Shown: positions 1 through 6,467, numbered from the stretch's first letter. The stretch is DNA of 8,912 bases from an uncultured Bacillota bacterium (GCA_946410475.1 CAMKAM010000052.1:1-8912); one strand, 5' to 3'. The notes: a model not told the origin generated them from the sequence alone. Numbers and translations: made by a program.

Positions 1-118
1 CGGACGGAGCGCACAGCCCCGCCGCGACGACCTTGTCTATCAGTTCCGCCTCGACCATGTCGGGTTTGTATTTCCTGATGCTCCTTCTCGTGATTATATT
101 CTCATATGCTTCGTTCAC
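1..118 (-). CDS. Nitroreductase family protein, N-terminal fragment (cut by window edge)
   Basis: Only the first 39 codons are present; the gene runs off the left edge. The protein begins MNEAYENIITRRSIRKYKPD and continues with an acidic helix, ending ...AAGLCAPS. The RRSIRKY block followed about 20 residues later by AAGLCAPS is the N-terminal FMN-binding signature of the nitroreductase superfamily, homodimeric flavoenzymes that use NAD(P)H to reduce nitro compounds, quinones or similar substrates. The start is a GTG at 116-118, with AGGA nine bases upstream; an in-frame TGA lies just upstream, so no longer start exists. It lies 45 bases after the glycosylase gene on the same strand with no terminator between, so the two are probably co-transcribed. 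The substrate cannot be told from this fragment. Confidence 0.82.
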   Translation of the reverse strand, partial: MNEAYENIITRRSIRKYKPDMVEAELIDKVVAAGLCAPS

Positions 119-163
119 TTTGCTTCTTCCTTTCGTTCATTATCGGTCATTCCAGCACCGTTG

Positions 164-730
164 TCAGATCCGGCGCGGCTTGTGCCCAAGACCGAGCGCC
201 TCTCCCCATGCTTCTACCAGGCGCGGCATCGTCCACTGCGCGTTCGCGGGCGAGGTCGACGGCATCTTGATGCAGTTTTCCCTTTTTATTCCCAGCTCTT
301 CCGCGCGGGGCAGCATCTTCTTTTCGAAGAGTTTCCACGCCAGGCCTCCGTTGACGAGGATCTTTTCGATCTTCGTTTCCGGAACGATCAGTCCGAGGTC
401 GTTGACCTCAGCGTTCCTGATGCTGCTGTCAGAGGAGCCCTTTATATCGCAGCTTGCGATAACGTCCCAGAGGGCGATGTGGTGCCTTTCCGCGAAGGCC
501 TGCTTTTCTGCCTTCGTTTTCGGGACGGCCTGGTTGCTTACTCCATCGATATGACCGCCGCCTTCAAACAGGATCGCCATCAGGCGCCAGAACCTGTTCT
601 GCGGATGCCCGTAGTAGAACCCCTGCTCGCGGCTCTTCACCGACGGGAAGCTCCCGAGAACGAGCACCTTCGAGTCCTCTCTTGCGAACGGTCCGAATTC
701 ATGTGTCTGTCTGTTTGTTTCCATGATCAT
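164..730 (-). CDS. DNA-deoxyinosine glycosylase (uracil-DNA glycosylase superfamily, family 6 type)
   Basis: A 188-residue protein of the uracil-DNA glycosylase fold. Motif 1 is LGSFPSVKS (residues 25-33), followed by YYGHPQNRFW (39-48) with the Asn (N45) in the position expected for catalysis. Motif 2 is MPSTSPAN (156-163). This set matches the hypoxanthine-DNA glycosylase group, which removes deaminated adenine (hypoxanthine) from DNA as the first step of base excision repair. Length fits the family. The start is uncertain: ATG at 728-730 and ATG at 722-724 are in frame, and neither has a visible Shine-Dalgarno. The gene starts only 12 bases after the TetR stop, so translation may be coupled. 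Being placed between a TetR regulator and a nitroreductase suggests co-regulation with a stress or toxic-compound response, which is inference. Confidence 0.85.
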   Translation of the reverse strand: MIMETNRQTHEFGPFAREDSKVLVLGSFPSVKSREQGFYYGHPQNRFWRLMAILFEGGGHIDGVSNQAVPKTKAEKQAFAERHHIALWDVIASCDIKGSSDSSIRNAEVNDLGLIVPETKIEKILVNGGLAWKLFEKKMLPRAEELGIKRENCIKMPSTSPANAQWTMPRLVEAWGEALGLGHKPRRI

Positions 731-742
731 ATTTTACCATAA

Positions 743-1321
743 TCAGACGATGCTGCCTATGCGATGCGTCACGCCCATCGCCGTCTTCATTATCAGCGCC
801 TGCAGCTCTTCCGGCGATTCTGCGAAGTCCCTGCGTATCCAGGTCCTTAGGAACTGGAGCACCATGCCGATCATCACCGCTTCTATATACTCCTCTTCGA
901 CTGTCATGACAGCCTTGCTGTACATCAGAGCGCGCATCCTTTCGGCGTGGCGCGGCAGGAAGCCCGGGTCGCCGTTCGGCCCGTCGAGCACCGAGAACCA
1001 ATCCCTGTTCTCCCACACCCAGCGAATGATCTCTTTTGAGAGCGGCAGTATGGCCGCAGCGTCGAAGCCGTCCGGAACCATCTTCATCGCCATTCCGGCT
1101 ATGCCGCCGGAGAGTTCCTCTTCGATCGACTCCAGGAGATCGTATTTGTCCTGGTAGTGCAAATAGAACGTGCTGCGGTTGATGCCCGCCCGCTCTACGA
1201 TCATGCGCACGGTCACCTTCTGGAAGCCTTCCTCCCGCAGGAGTTCGTAGAAGGCGGACCTTATCTTCTCCTCTGCCGCTTTGTAGCGGACATCGTTTTC
1301 TTTGCTTTTACTGTCGTTCAT
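743..1321 (-). CDS. TetR/AcrR family transcriptional regulator
   Basis: A 192-residue TetR-type repressor. The N-terminal DNA-binding domain covers about residues 15-62, with the helix-turn-helix VTVRMIVERAGINRSTFYLH (36-55) followed by YQDKYDLLE, the classic TetR signature. The C-terminal part is a helical ligand/dimer domain with many aromatic and Met residues (for example WVWENRDWF). The ATG at 1319-1321 is chosen because GGAGGAGG lies six bases upstream; an in-frame ATG ten codons further upstream lacks such a site. It is divergent from the ABC exporter genes, and the gap contains a strong palindrome next to its own -10 box, so it likely represses itself and the exporter until a ligand (perhaps an exported compound) binds. 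Ligand unknown. Confidence 0.92.
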   Translation of the reverse strand: MNDSKSKENDVRYKAAEEKIRSAFYELLREEGFQKVTVRMIVERAGINRSTFYLHYQDKYDLLESIEEELSGGIAGMAMKMVPDGFDAAAILPLSKEIIRWVWENRDWFSVLDGPNGDPGFLPRHAERMRALMYSKAVMTVEEEYIEAVMIGMVLQFLRTWIRRDFAESPEELQALIMKTAMGVTHRIGSIV

Positions 1322-1398
1322 GGGATCCTCCTCCGGGGGAATAATAGACACTTTGAAGGAAAGTGACGCATATCCCCGCCCTGCTCCATGCTATACTT

Positions 1399-1420
1399 CT
1401 AATAGACATATATCTATTAG
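1399..1420. promoter_or_regulatory. Probable TetR operator palindrome
   Basis: A 22-bp inverted repeat with perfect 8-bp arms, CTAATAGA and TCTATTAG, around a CATATA centre that contains the self-complementary ATAT; only one base pair is asymmetric. It lies directly downstream of the TATAAT box of the TetR gene, covering its expected transcription start, and covers the -35 of a candidate promoter for the ABC genes. Size and position are typical of TetR operators. A copy of the half-site text TAATAGACA recurs at 1342-1350 in the TetR leader without a matching second arm. Confidence 0.8.
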
Positions 1421-1430
1421 CATTATACCG
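1403..1430 (+). promoter_or_regulatory. Candidate promoter for the ABC exporter genes
   Basis: TAGACA (1403-1408, 5/6 match to the -35 consensus) and TATACC (1425-1430, 4/6) are separated by 16 bases and lie about 30 bases before the ATPase start codon. The -35 is inside the palindrome, so TetR binding would block it. The -10 match is mediocre and an alternative TATACT at 1392-1397 has no good -35. Confidence 0.45.
1422..1427 (-). promoter_or_regulatory. -10 box of the TetR gene promoter
   Basis: On the minus strand the sequence reads TATAAT, a perfect -10 hexamer, about 100 bases before the TetR start codon. The -35 region is poor (TTTTCT at 16-bp spacing), suggesting a weak promoter. The expected start point about seven bases further on falls inside the palindrome at 1399-1420, which fits autorepression. 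Confidence 0.6.
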
Positions 1431-1460
1431 CATTTTCAGATACAGAAAAGGAGAAACGAA

Positions 1461-2186
1461 TTGGACGCTATACGCATCGATCATCTCTATAAGAAATATG
1501 GAAAGAAAGAGGCGCTCCGCGACGTGAGCCTGACCGTCCCCGAGGGGCAGATCTTCGGTCTCATCGGTCCATCGGGCTGCGGCAAGACGACCCTCGTGAA
1601 GATCGCCTGCGGCATCCTGCGCGCGGACGGCGGATCCGTCGAACTCTTCGGGCAGAAGATGCCGTCGAAGGATGCGGTCTCGCATCTTGGCTACATGGCC
1701 CAGGCGGCGGCACTCTACCCAACGCTCTCAGGACGCGAGAACCTCGCCTTCTTCGGAAGCATGTACGGAATGAAGGGCGCGGCCCTTCGCGAAGGTATCG
1801 AACGCGTCGCTGCCCTCGTGGATCTGACAGAGGACCTTGGCAAAAGGGTCGACCAGTACTCGGGCGGCATGCAGCAGCGCCTGTCTCTTGCGACGGCTCT
1901 GATCCACAGGCCGGACCTTCTGATCCTCGACGAACCCACTGTCGGCATCGACCCTGTCCTTAGACAAGACATCTGGAACGAACTTCGCGCCCTCGCGGGA
2001 GAAGGCACAACGATACTGATCACGACCCACGTCATGGACGAGGCCGAAAAGTGCGACACCCTCGCCATGATGCGTGACGGAGAGGTGCTTGCCATAGGTT
2101 CTGCTCTGAATCTGATAGAGCGGGCGGGCACGGCATCGTTCGAAGAAGCCTTCATCGCATTCGGCAGAAAGGAGGAGGAAAAATGA
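1461..2186 (+). CDS. ABC transporter ATP-binding protein (ABC-2 exporter type)
   Basis: A 241-residue ATPase that powers the membrane partner encoded next. All motifs are intact: Walker A GPSGCGKTT (36-44), Q-loop Gln in GYMAQ (81), signature YSGGMQQR (133-140), Walker B LLILDEPT with the catalytic Glu (158), D-loop GIDP and the H-loop His in ITTH (190). The VGIDPVLRQDIW stretch and VMDEAEKC are typical of the drug/antibiotic exporter branch (DrrA/CcmA-like). The start chosen is TTG at 1461-1463, because AAGGAG lies seven bases upstream and the family's usual N-terminus starts here; the reading frame is open further upstream but runs through the promoter and operator. Its stop overlaps the permease start, so the two proteins are made together. 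Probably repressed by the divergent TetR. Substrate unknown. Confidence 0.92.
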   Translation: MDAIRIDHLYKKYGKKEALRDVSLTVPEGQIFGLIGPSGCGKTTLVKIACGILRADGGSVELFGQKMPSKDAVSHLGYMAQAAALYPTLSGRENLAFFGSMYGMKGAALREGIERVAALVDLTEDLGKRVDQYSGGMQQRLSLATALIHRPDLLILDEPTVGIDPVLRQDIWNELRALAGEGTTILITTHVMDEAEKCDTLAMMRDGEVLAIGSALNLIERAGTASFEEAFIAFGRKEEEK

Positions 2187-3298
2187 GGACAAGAGCGCTT
2201 ACTAAACGCATACTCTCACAGCTCAGACACGACCGCCGCACTATGGCCCTCGTTCTGTTCGCACCCCTTCTCATCCTTTCACTGCTCTACTTCGTCCTGA
2301 GCGGCACGGGCGCGACATACAACGTAGTGATCGGGGAAGCTCCGGCATCTGTAGTGCAGTACCTCGAAGACCAGGACGAGCTGTCGCTCCGGCTGATAGA
2401 TGTGAATGGGAAAAAGTGGCGTGACGGAAAGAGCGACGCGGCTTCCTACTCCGACTCTGTCAAGGAGGCGGTAATAGATCAGGAAGCGGTATGCGGCGTC
2501 ATCGTATCTGACGATCTTAAGGACATACATCTCCTGATCGACGCGACGAATTCCGGCGACGCGGCCAAAGTCAGCTCGGCTGTCATGAAGGCCATCCAGG
2601 ATGAGATCGCTGTCCGGCGCGAGGATGCGCTTGCTGATCTCCCGTTCAAGGTGGATATGGACGAGCCGGATATCGAGCGCACATATATCTACGGAAAAGA
2701 AGACAGCAACGTATTCGATTCTTACGGTGCTGCCCTCATCGGCTTCATAGTATTCTTCTTTGTGTTCCTCATAGCCGGGATCAACTTCCTGACTGAGAGG
2801 ACGTCGGGCACGCTCGAGAAGCTGCTGTCCACTCCGATCCGCAGGCACGAGATCGTCTTCGGATATGTGGCGGGCTTCAGCGTTCTGGCCCTTATCCAGA
2901 CCGTGCTGGTGACGCTGTTCGTCATATATGTTCTGGATATCGAGGTCGCGGGAAGCATCTGGTACGTCCTGCTCTTCAATATGCTGACTGCGGTGTGCGC
3001 CCTCAGCATGGGCATACTGATATCCAGCCTCGCGAACAGCGAGTTCCAGATGGTGCAGTTCATCCCCATCGTGGTGATCCCGCAGGTCTTCCTCTGCGGC
3101 ATATTCTCACTGTCCCGCGGCTGGGATATAGCAGGTCACTTCATGCCGCTCTATTACACGGCTGACGGTCTTCAGAAGGTCATCCTTCGCGGGGCGGGAT
3201 TCGGCGATATCTGGCAGGATCTTGCGATCCTTCTTGGCTTCTCGCTCCTGTTCCTGCTGATGACTATCAGGTACATGAGACGGCTCCGCAACTGGTAG
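2183..3298 (+). CDS. ABC-2 type transporter permease
   Basis: A 371-residue membrane protein with the ABC-2 exporter layout: one N-terminal transmembrane helix (about residues 21-41), a large extracytoplasmic domain (about 42-180), then five helices (about 182-203, 226-250, 258-284, 290-312 and 345-362). The stretch NFLTERTSGTLEKLLSTPIR (201-220) is the hallmark cytoplasmic coupling segment of the family. The ATG overlaps the ATPase stop as ATGA and has a strong AGGAGG-type site just upstream, so translation is coupled. Together with the ATPase it forms a probable homo- or heterodimeric exporter for a drug, peptide or lipid; the TetR neighbour favours a toxic small molecule (inference). It ends nine bases from the convergent patatin gene, leaving no room for a separate terminator. 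Confidence 0.9.
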   Translation: MRTRALTKRILSQLRHDRRTMALVLFAPLLILSLLYFVLSGTGATYNVVIGEAPASVVQYLEDQDELSLRLIDVNGKKWRDGKSDAASYSDSVKEAVIDQEAVCGVIVSDDLKDIHLLIDATNSGDAAKVSSAVMKAIQDEIAVRREDALADLPFKVDMDEPDIERTYIYGKEDSNVFDSYGAALIGFIVFFFVFLIAGINFLTERTSGTLEKLLSTPIRRHEIVFGYVAGFSVLALIQTVLVTLFVIYVLDIEVAGSIWYVLLFNMLTAVCALSMGILISSLANSEFQMVQFIPIVVIPQVFLCGIFSLSRGWDIAGHFMPLYYTADGLQKVILRGAGFGDIWQDLAILLGFSLLFLLMTIRYMRRLRNW

Positions 3299-3307
3299 CT
3301 TTTCTGC

Positions 3308-4180
3308 TTATTCGGCGAGGAACGCCCTCACGTCCTCAAGACGCTTTTCGGCTTCCCTCCTGCCCATCTGATAGACGCGCTCGAGCTCTGCCGGGTCCTT
3401 TTCGGTCCTGCCGACGCCGAGGCTCTCTTCGGGTCTGATGATCAGAGACGCGCCCTGCTCTTCGCGCCTTCTGATGTCTTCCATCTGGCGGTTGTAGAGG
3501 ATGTGCCTGATCCTGACGCGCTCTGCGACCTTCGGATATTTCCTGAGCGCCACTCTCATGAGCGGCGCGATGTGGCTCTTCGGTTTGACGTAGTCGGCGG
3601 GCTGCGTCAGGACGATGACGTTCTTTTCGTAGCCCATCTTCTCCATGTGTTTGTAAGGCACGGGGCACGAGATCCCGCCGTCAAGGAGTTCGTAGCCGTC
3701 GATCTTCACGATGCCCGATACGAGCGGCATAGACGCAGAAGCCCTCATCCACTCGATGTCGTGCGGGCCGCCGTCCGTGCATTTGTAGAATACGATCTTT
3801 CCGGTGTTCACATCAGTCGCGCCGACGTAGAATTCCATCGGGTTTTCCTCGAACGTTTTCGTGTCGAAGGGGTCGAGCTCGTTCGGGAGAGTCTCGTAGC
3901 AGAACTCGGCTCCGTAGAGATCGCCGGTTTTTATAAGCGACCTGAAACTGCAGTATCTCGGGTCCTTCGAATATTTCTTGTTGTATCTGATCGCTCTTCC
4001 TATCTGGTGCGATTTGATATTGCAGCCGAAAACGGCTCCCGCGGATATGCCGCAGGCTCCGTCGAAGTCTATCCCATTCTCCATGAACACATCGATGACG
4101 CCGCATGTGAACATGCCTCTCATGGCTCCGCCCTCCATTATCAGGGCGCTTTTTTTCGGAGCGCCGTTCGTGTTATCCAT
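3308..4180 (-). CDS. Patatin-like phospholipase family protein (YjjU-like)
   Basis: A 290-residue serine lipid hydrolase. The oxyanion-hole loop is EGGAMRGMF (16-24), the nucleophile elbow GISAG (44-48) carries Ser46, and the catalytic Asp167 is in LDGGIS, completing the Ser-Asp dyad of patatins. These cytosolic or membrane-associated enzymes cleave fatty acyl chains from lipids. The C-terminal part (about 200-290) is charged and helical, as in the bacterial YjjU-like branch. The ATG has a GGAAGGA ribosome site nine bases upstream. No signal peptide. It is divergent from the histidinol-phosphatase gene and convergent with the permease, so it is probably transcribed alone. A small hairpin (CCGCC/GGCGG, 4204-4217) lies in its leader just before the ribosome site. 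Physiological substrate unknown. Confidence 0.9.
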   Translation of the reverse strand: MDNTNGAPKKSALIMEGGAMRGMFTCGVIDVFMENGIDFDGACGISAGAVFGCNIKSHQIGRAIRYNKKYSKDPRYCSFRSLIKTGDLYGAEFCYETLPNELDPFDTKTFEENPMEFYVGATDVNTGKIVFYKCTDGGPHDIEWMRASASMPLVSGIVKIDGYELLDGGISCPVPYKHMEKMGYEKNVIVLTQPADYVKPKSHIAPLMRVALRKYPKVAERVRIRHILYNRQMEDIRRREEQGASLIIRPEESLGVGRTEKDPAELERVYQMGRREAEKRLEDVRAFLAE

Positions 4181-4203
4181 CGTATCTATTCCTTCCGTTT
4201 CTT

Positions 4204-4278
4204 CCGCCTCAGGGCGGATGCCGTTTTGCTTTCTGCTTACTGACTATGCATCGCCTAAGCGACACCCTCAATATTGTA
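4204..4278 (-). promoter_or_regulatory. Patatin gene leader with candidate -10 box and small hairpin
   Basis: Reading the minus strand, TACAAT (4273-4278, 5/6 match) is a candidate -10 box; no convincing -35 is seen 16-18 bases before it. The leader then contains a short inverted repeat (TCGC/GCGA around TTAG near 4250-4261) and a 5-bp GC stem at 4204-4217 with a 4-base loop, close to the ribosome site. A modest translation effect is possible but not shown. Confidence 0.35.
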
Positions 4279-4327
4279 CACCATTAGGATCTGTGATTGT
4301 GGATCGAATTTCCGCAGCGCCGGAAGT

Positions 4328-4356
4328 TTGCAACGCGCCCCATCTTGGGATATACT
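4328..4356 (+). promoter_or_regulatory. Sigma-A-type promoter of the histidinol-phosphatase gene
   Basis: TTGCAA (4328-4333) and TATACT (4351-4356) are separated by exactly 17 bases; each matches five of six consensus bases. Transcription would start near 4363, leaving a leader of about 34 bases that contains the ribosome site. Confidence 0.75.
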
Positions 4357-4396
4357 TATTTCCCGAAGAGAATAGGAATAGGAACGGAGAGACAAT

Positions 4397-5206
4397 ATGT
4401 ATTACGACTATCATACTCACACATGTTTTTCGGAGGACTCCGAAGCGCCGGTAGACTCCATGATACAGGGGGCTATTGCCAAAGGGATCTGCGAGCTCGC
4501 GATCACCGACCACTACGACCCGGATTACCCGGATCCCGAATACGATTTCATTCCGGATTTCCCGGAGTATCACAAGATGCTTACTGAGAAGCAGGCGGAA
4601 TACGCCGGAAAGATCAAGATCGTCAAGGGCCTCGAGATAGGTCTGCAGGAAGGCGCTCTCGACGAGACGCCGACGATGGAGAAGGCTCTCGCGGCCGCGA
4701 ACGCTTTCCCGTACGACTTCCTGATCGGATCGTTCCACTGCTTCTGCGGCTACGACCTCTATACGGCGGACTACTCGAAGATGGAAGAAAAGAAGGTCCT
4801 GCCAGATTTCTATACGCATATGTACAACTGCCTGAAGGCTTACAAGAACTATGACATAGTCGGCCACTTCAACGTCGTCGACAGATATGTCCCCTTCGAG
4901 CTCGACTACTCGAACTGCATGGACATCGTCGAGGCGATACTGAAGATGGTCATCGAGGACGGCAAGGGGATCGAGCTGAATACTTCGAGCTTCAGATACG
5001 GCATGGGCGAGCGCACGCACGCTTCGTCCGAGATCCTGACGATGTACCGCGAGATGGGCGGAGAGATCGTGACGATGGGCTCGGATGCACACAAGCCCGA
5101 GGACCTGGCGGATCATTTCGACCGCGCGAGGGAGATACTGACAGGACACGGGTTCAGGTATTTCGCGACATTCGAAGACCGCAAGATCAAGATGCTGAAG
5201 TTCTAG
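4397..5206 (+). CDS. Histidinol-phosphatase, PHP family (HisJ type)
   Basis: A 269-residue PHP-domain phosphoesterase. Metal-ligand motifs appear in the family order: YHTHT (H6, H8), ITDHYD (H39), KGLEIG (E80), GSFHC (H114), VGHFN (H157) and the terminal GSDAHKPED (D230, H232). This is the pattern of HisJ/HisK histidinol-phosphatases, which dephosphorylate histidinol phosphate in histidine synthesis using a cluster of divalent metals. Length fits the family. The ATG has GGAGAG five bases upstream. The gene has its own promoter and terminator, so it is monocistronic and not within a his operon here. Because of that isolation, a related phosphoesterase role on another small phosphate ester cannot be excluded. 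Confidence 0.88.
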   Translation: MYYDYHTHTCFSEDSEAPVDSMIQGAIAKGICELAITDHYDPDYPDPEYDFIPDFPEYHKMLTEKQAEYAGKIKIVKGLEIGLQEGALDETPTMEKALAAANAFPYDFLIGSFHCFCGYDLYTADYSKMEEKKVLPDFYTHMYNCLKAYKNYDIVGHFNVVDRYVPFELDYSNCMDIVEAILKMVIEDGKGIELNTSSFRYGMGERTHASSEILTMYREMGGEIVTMGSDAHKPEDLADHFDRAREILTGHGFRYFATFEDRKIKMLKF

Positions 5207-5225
5207 TCCGGAAATATGAAACGAG

Positions 5226-5255
5226 GCCTCTGTCTGAAAAGACAGGGGCTTTTTT
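5226..5255 (+). terminator. Rho-independent terminator of the histidinol-phosphatase gene
   Basis: A 10-bp stem (GCCTCTGTCT with AGACAGGGGC, one G-U pair) closed by a GAAA tetraloop and followed by six T (5250-5255). It lies 20 bases after the stop codon. Confidence 0.95.
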
Positions 5256-5321
5256 GTTGCCTTGAGGCGGTTGCTTTGTTTTAAGATGACGGGTCTCCCC
5301 TGACGCGCTGACGCTTGTCTT

Positions 5322-5357
5322 CCGTTATCCTGTCTTTGTGCGGATGCAGGATAACGG
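5322..5357. repeat. Perfect 11-bp inverted repeat
   Basis: CCGTTATCCTG (5322-5332) and CAGGATAACGG (5347-5357) are perfect reverse complements separated by 14 bases. There is no T tract after it on either strand, so it is not a simple terminator. It sits in the 281-base gap between the phosphatase terminator and the nuclease-like gene, upstream of the latter's promoter. Confidence 0.85.
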
Positions 5358-5364
5358 CTGGCTG

Positions 5365-5386
5365 CGTGGATCATGGATGATCCACG
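5365..5386. repeat. Perfect 10-bp inverted repeat with 2-base centre
   Basis: CGTGGATCAT (5365-5374) and ATGATCCACG (5377-5386) flank GG, forming a nearly continuous 22-bp palindrome seven bases after the previous inverted repeat. It could be an operator or recombination-type site. As RNA the two-base loop would force opening of the top pairs. Confidence 0.85.
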
Positions 5387-5447
5387 TTTGGGTGTTTTCC
5401 GGAGATTGGCCGACTTGGTTACGGGGTCGGTGTTTGACGGGTGTCGG

Positions 5448-5476
5448 TTGACTGGATAATATTTCCAATGTATACT
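5448..5476 (+). promoter_or_regulatory. Sigma-A-type promoter of the nuclease-like gene
   Basis: TTGACT (5448-5453) and TATACT (5471-5476) are spaced by 17 bases; each matches five of six consensus bases. The expected start is near 5483, giving a leader of about 54 bases. A further TTGACA at 5488-5493 has only a weak partner (TTAACG at 5511-5516). Confidence 0.72.
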
Positions 5477-5489
5477 GTTGGAAAATATT
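5458..5489. promoter_or_regulatory. Dyad covering the -10 box: possible operator
   Basis: AATATTTCCAA (5458-5468) and TTGGAAAATATT (5478-5489) are reverse complements except for one extra base in the right arm. The 9-base centre contains GTATAC and the -10 hexamer. A protein bound here would occlude RNA polymerase, so the gene may be repressed, perhaps by its own product. No regulator is identified. Confidence 0.5.
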
Positions 5490-5536
5490 GACATTGCTCT
5501 TTGCTTACACTTAACGAAAGAAAGGACCGATAACAT

Positions 5537-6370
5537 ATGGATAAAACCGCACATGTACGAACAGCGAGGGACACTATCGTTAAGCCTTCGGGCATGACAA
5601 AGATTGGTTTCCTGAGAACGGCATCTGTCTACATCAAAGAACGACTGAACGCAGATCGCGAAGAAATAGCTTCGCTGAAAATGGAGATGTCACTTATTGA
5701 GGAAGGACGTCTTCGTATCCATGCAAAACCAGAAAGAAACAAATACTATTTCGGTATAACTACACTGACGGATGATCAAGAAGTCAGTATCACTGAAGAC
5801 ATATCCCGGATCCACCAAATTGCAAGGCGCGACTATCTTGAATTAAGACTGAGGCAGGCAGAATCCAACTGCTGCAGATTGAGCAGAGTGCTGAACAGTA
5901 TCGATTACATTACATATGAAAATCGGATACATAATAAACTTCATCGCTATTCTGAAGCCGGGCTCGATCTGTGCAAGATCATTTTTTCAAAGGAACAGAA
6001 CGAGTGGATAGATCAGCCATACTCTCCTAACCCATTCCATAAGGAGAACCTGAGATATCTTACTTCAGGAGGCATAGCTGTCCGCTCAAAATCAGAAGCA
6101 TTCATCGGCAGCACATTGGAGAGCCTGGGGATTCCCTATCGATATGACGATCTTGTCAACATTGGAAACAGTTCGTATGGCGACAAACTCTTTCGTGATT
6201 CGTACTTTGCTGATTTCAAGATCCCTAATCTCAGCGGAGGGATCACGATCCATGAACACTTGGGCGCATTCGATATAGATAAGTACCCGGATAACTCCTT
6301 GAAACGCCTGAATGATTATCACAATTCGGAGCTGTACGAACTTCCCGGTCAAAAAAGTCCGGCACAATGA
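5537..6370 (+). CDS. PD-(D/E)XK nuclease-like protein, C-terminus frameshifted
   Basis: The intact frame encodes 277 residues. The N-terminal half (about 25-120) is charged and helical, with a GRLRIHAKPERNKYYFGI segment and a RRDYLELRLRQ helix. The C-terminal half resembles restriction-endonuclease-like domains seen in uncharacterised Lachnospiraceae-type proteins: RSKSEAFI (183-190, Glu187), FADF (224-227, Asp226) and HEHLGAFD (239-246, Glu240), the acidic residues expected to bind metal. The family normally continues with a motif like NEITLSFES and a final hydrophobic helix; here the frame ends early (PGQKSPAQ, stop 6368-6370) and that tail continues in the +1 frame from 6357. The ATG has AAAGGA ten bases upstream and a good promoter. 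Base composition is AT-richer than its neighbours. Cellular function unknown; nuclease activity is inferred from motifs only. It could be a recent pseudogene, a phase-variable gene or a sequencing artefact. Confidence 0.72.
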   Translation: MDKTAHVRTARDTIVKPSGMTKIGFLRTASVYIKERLNADREEIASLKMEMSLIEEGRLRIHAKPERNKYYFGITTLTDDQEVSITEDISRIHQIARRDYLELRLRQAESNCCRLSRVLNSIDYITYENRIHNKLHRYSEAGLDLCKIIFSKEQNEWIDQPYSPNPFHKENLRYLTSGGIAVRSKSEAFIGSTLESLGIPYRYDDLVNIGNSSYGDKLFRDSYFADFKIPNLSGGITIHEHLGAFDIDKYPDNSLKRLNDYHNSELYELPGQKSPAQ

Positions 6371-6452
6371 GATCACATTGTCTTTCGAGAGTGATCTCCG
6401 AGATGTTGCTCTCTTGAGGCAAATGATATCGAAGATGTTGCTGCCAAGATAA
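6357..6452 (+). pseudogene. Out-of-frame C-terminal tail of the nuclease-like gene
   Basis: In the +1 frame relative to the gene above, 31 codons follow the A6 tract (6351-6356) and end at TAA 6450-6452: VRHNEITLSFESDL, then RDVALLRQMISKMLLPR. This looks like the normal end of the family (a beta strand ending FES, then a hydrophobic helix). Removing one A from the tract joins it to the main frame as PGQKVRHNE..., giving about 304 residues. The tail has no start codon or ribosome site of its own. Confidence 0.7.
6369..6398. repeat. 8-bp inverted repeat inside the shifted tail
   Basis: GAGATCAC (6369-6376) and GTGATCTC (6391-6398) are perfect reverse complements with a 14-base loop. It starts at the premature stop codon and 12 bases after the A6 tract. 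It is within what would be coding sequence of the restored frame, so it may be chance. Confidence 0.6.
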
Positions 6453-6467
6453 CCCGCATTTTTTGCT

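Noticed and set aside
161..742. Plus-strand 193-codon frame opposite the glycosylase gene
   Set aside because: Shadow of the glycosylase gene, whose motifs are clear on the minus strand; no ribosome site or family resemblance.
1322..1351. Longer TetR start at 1349-1351
   Set aside because: The downstream ATG at 1319-1321 has a GGAGGAGG site at ideal spacing; the extension would translate through that site.
3299..3307. Shared terminator between the permease and patatin genes
   Set aside because: Only nine bases separate the two stop codons and no hairpin with a T tract was found there; transcripts probably overlap.
4268..5554. Open frame of 428 codons on the minus strand opposite the histidinol-phosphatase gene
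   Set aside because: It is a shadow of a well-supported PHP-family gene, runs through that gene's promoter and terminator, has no ribosome site and resembles no family.
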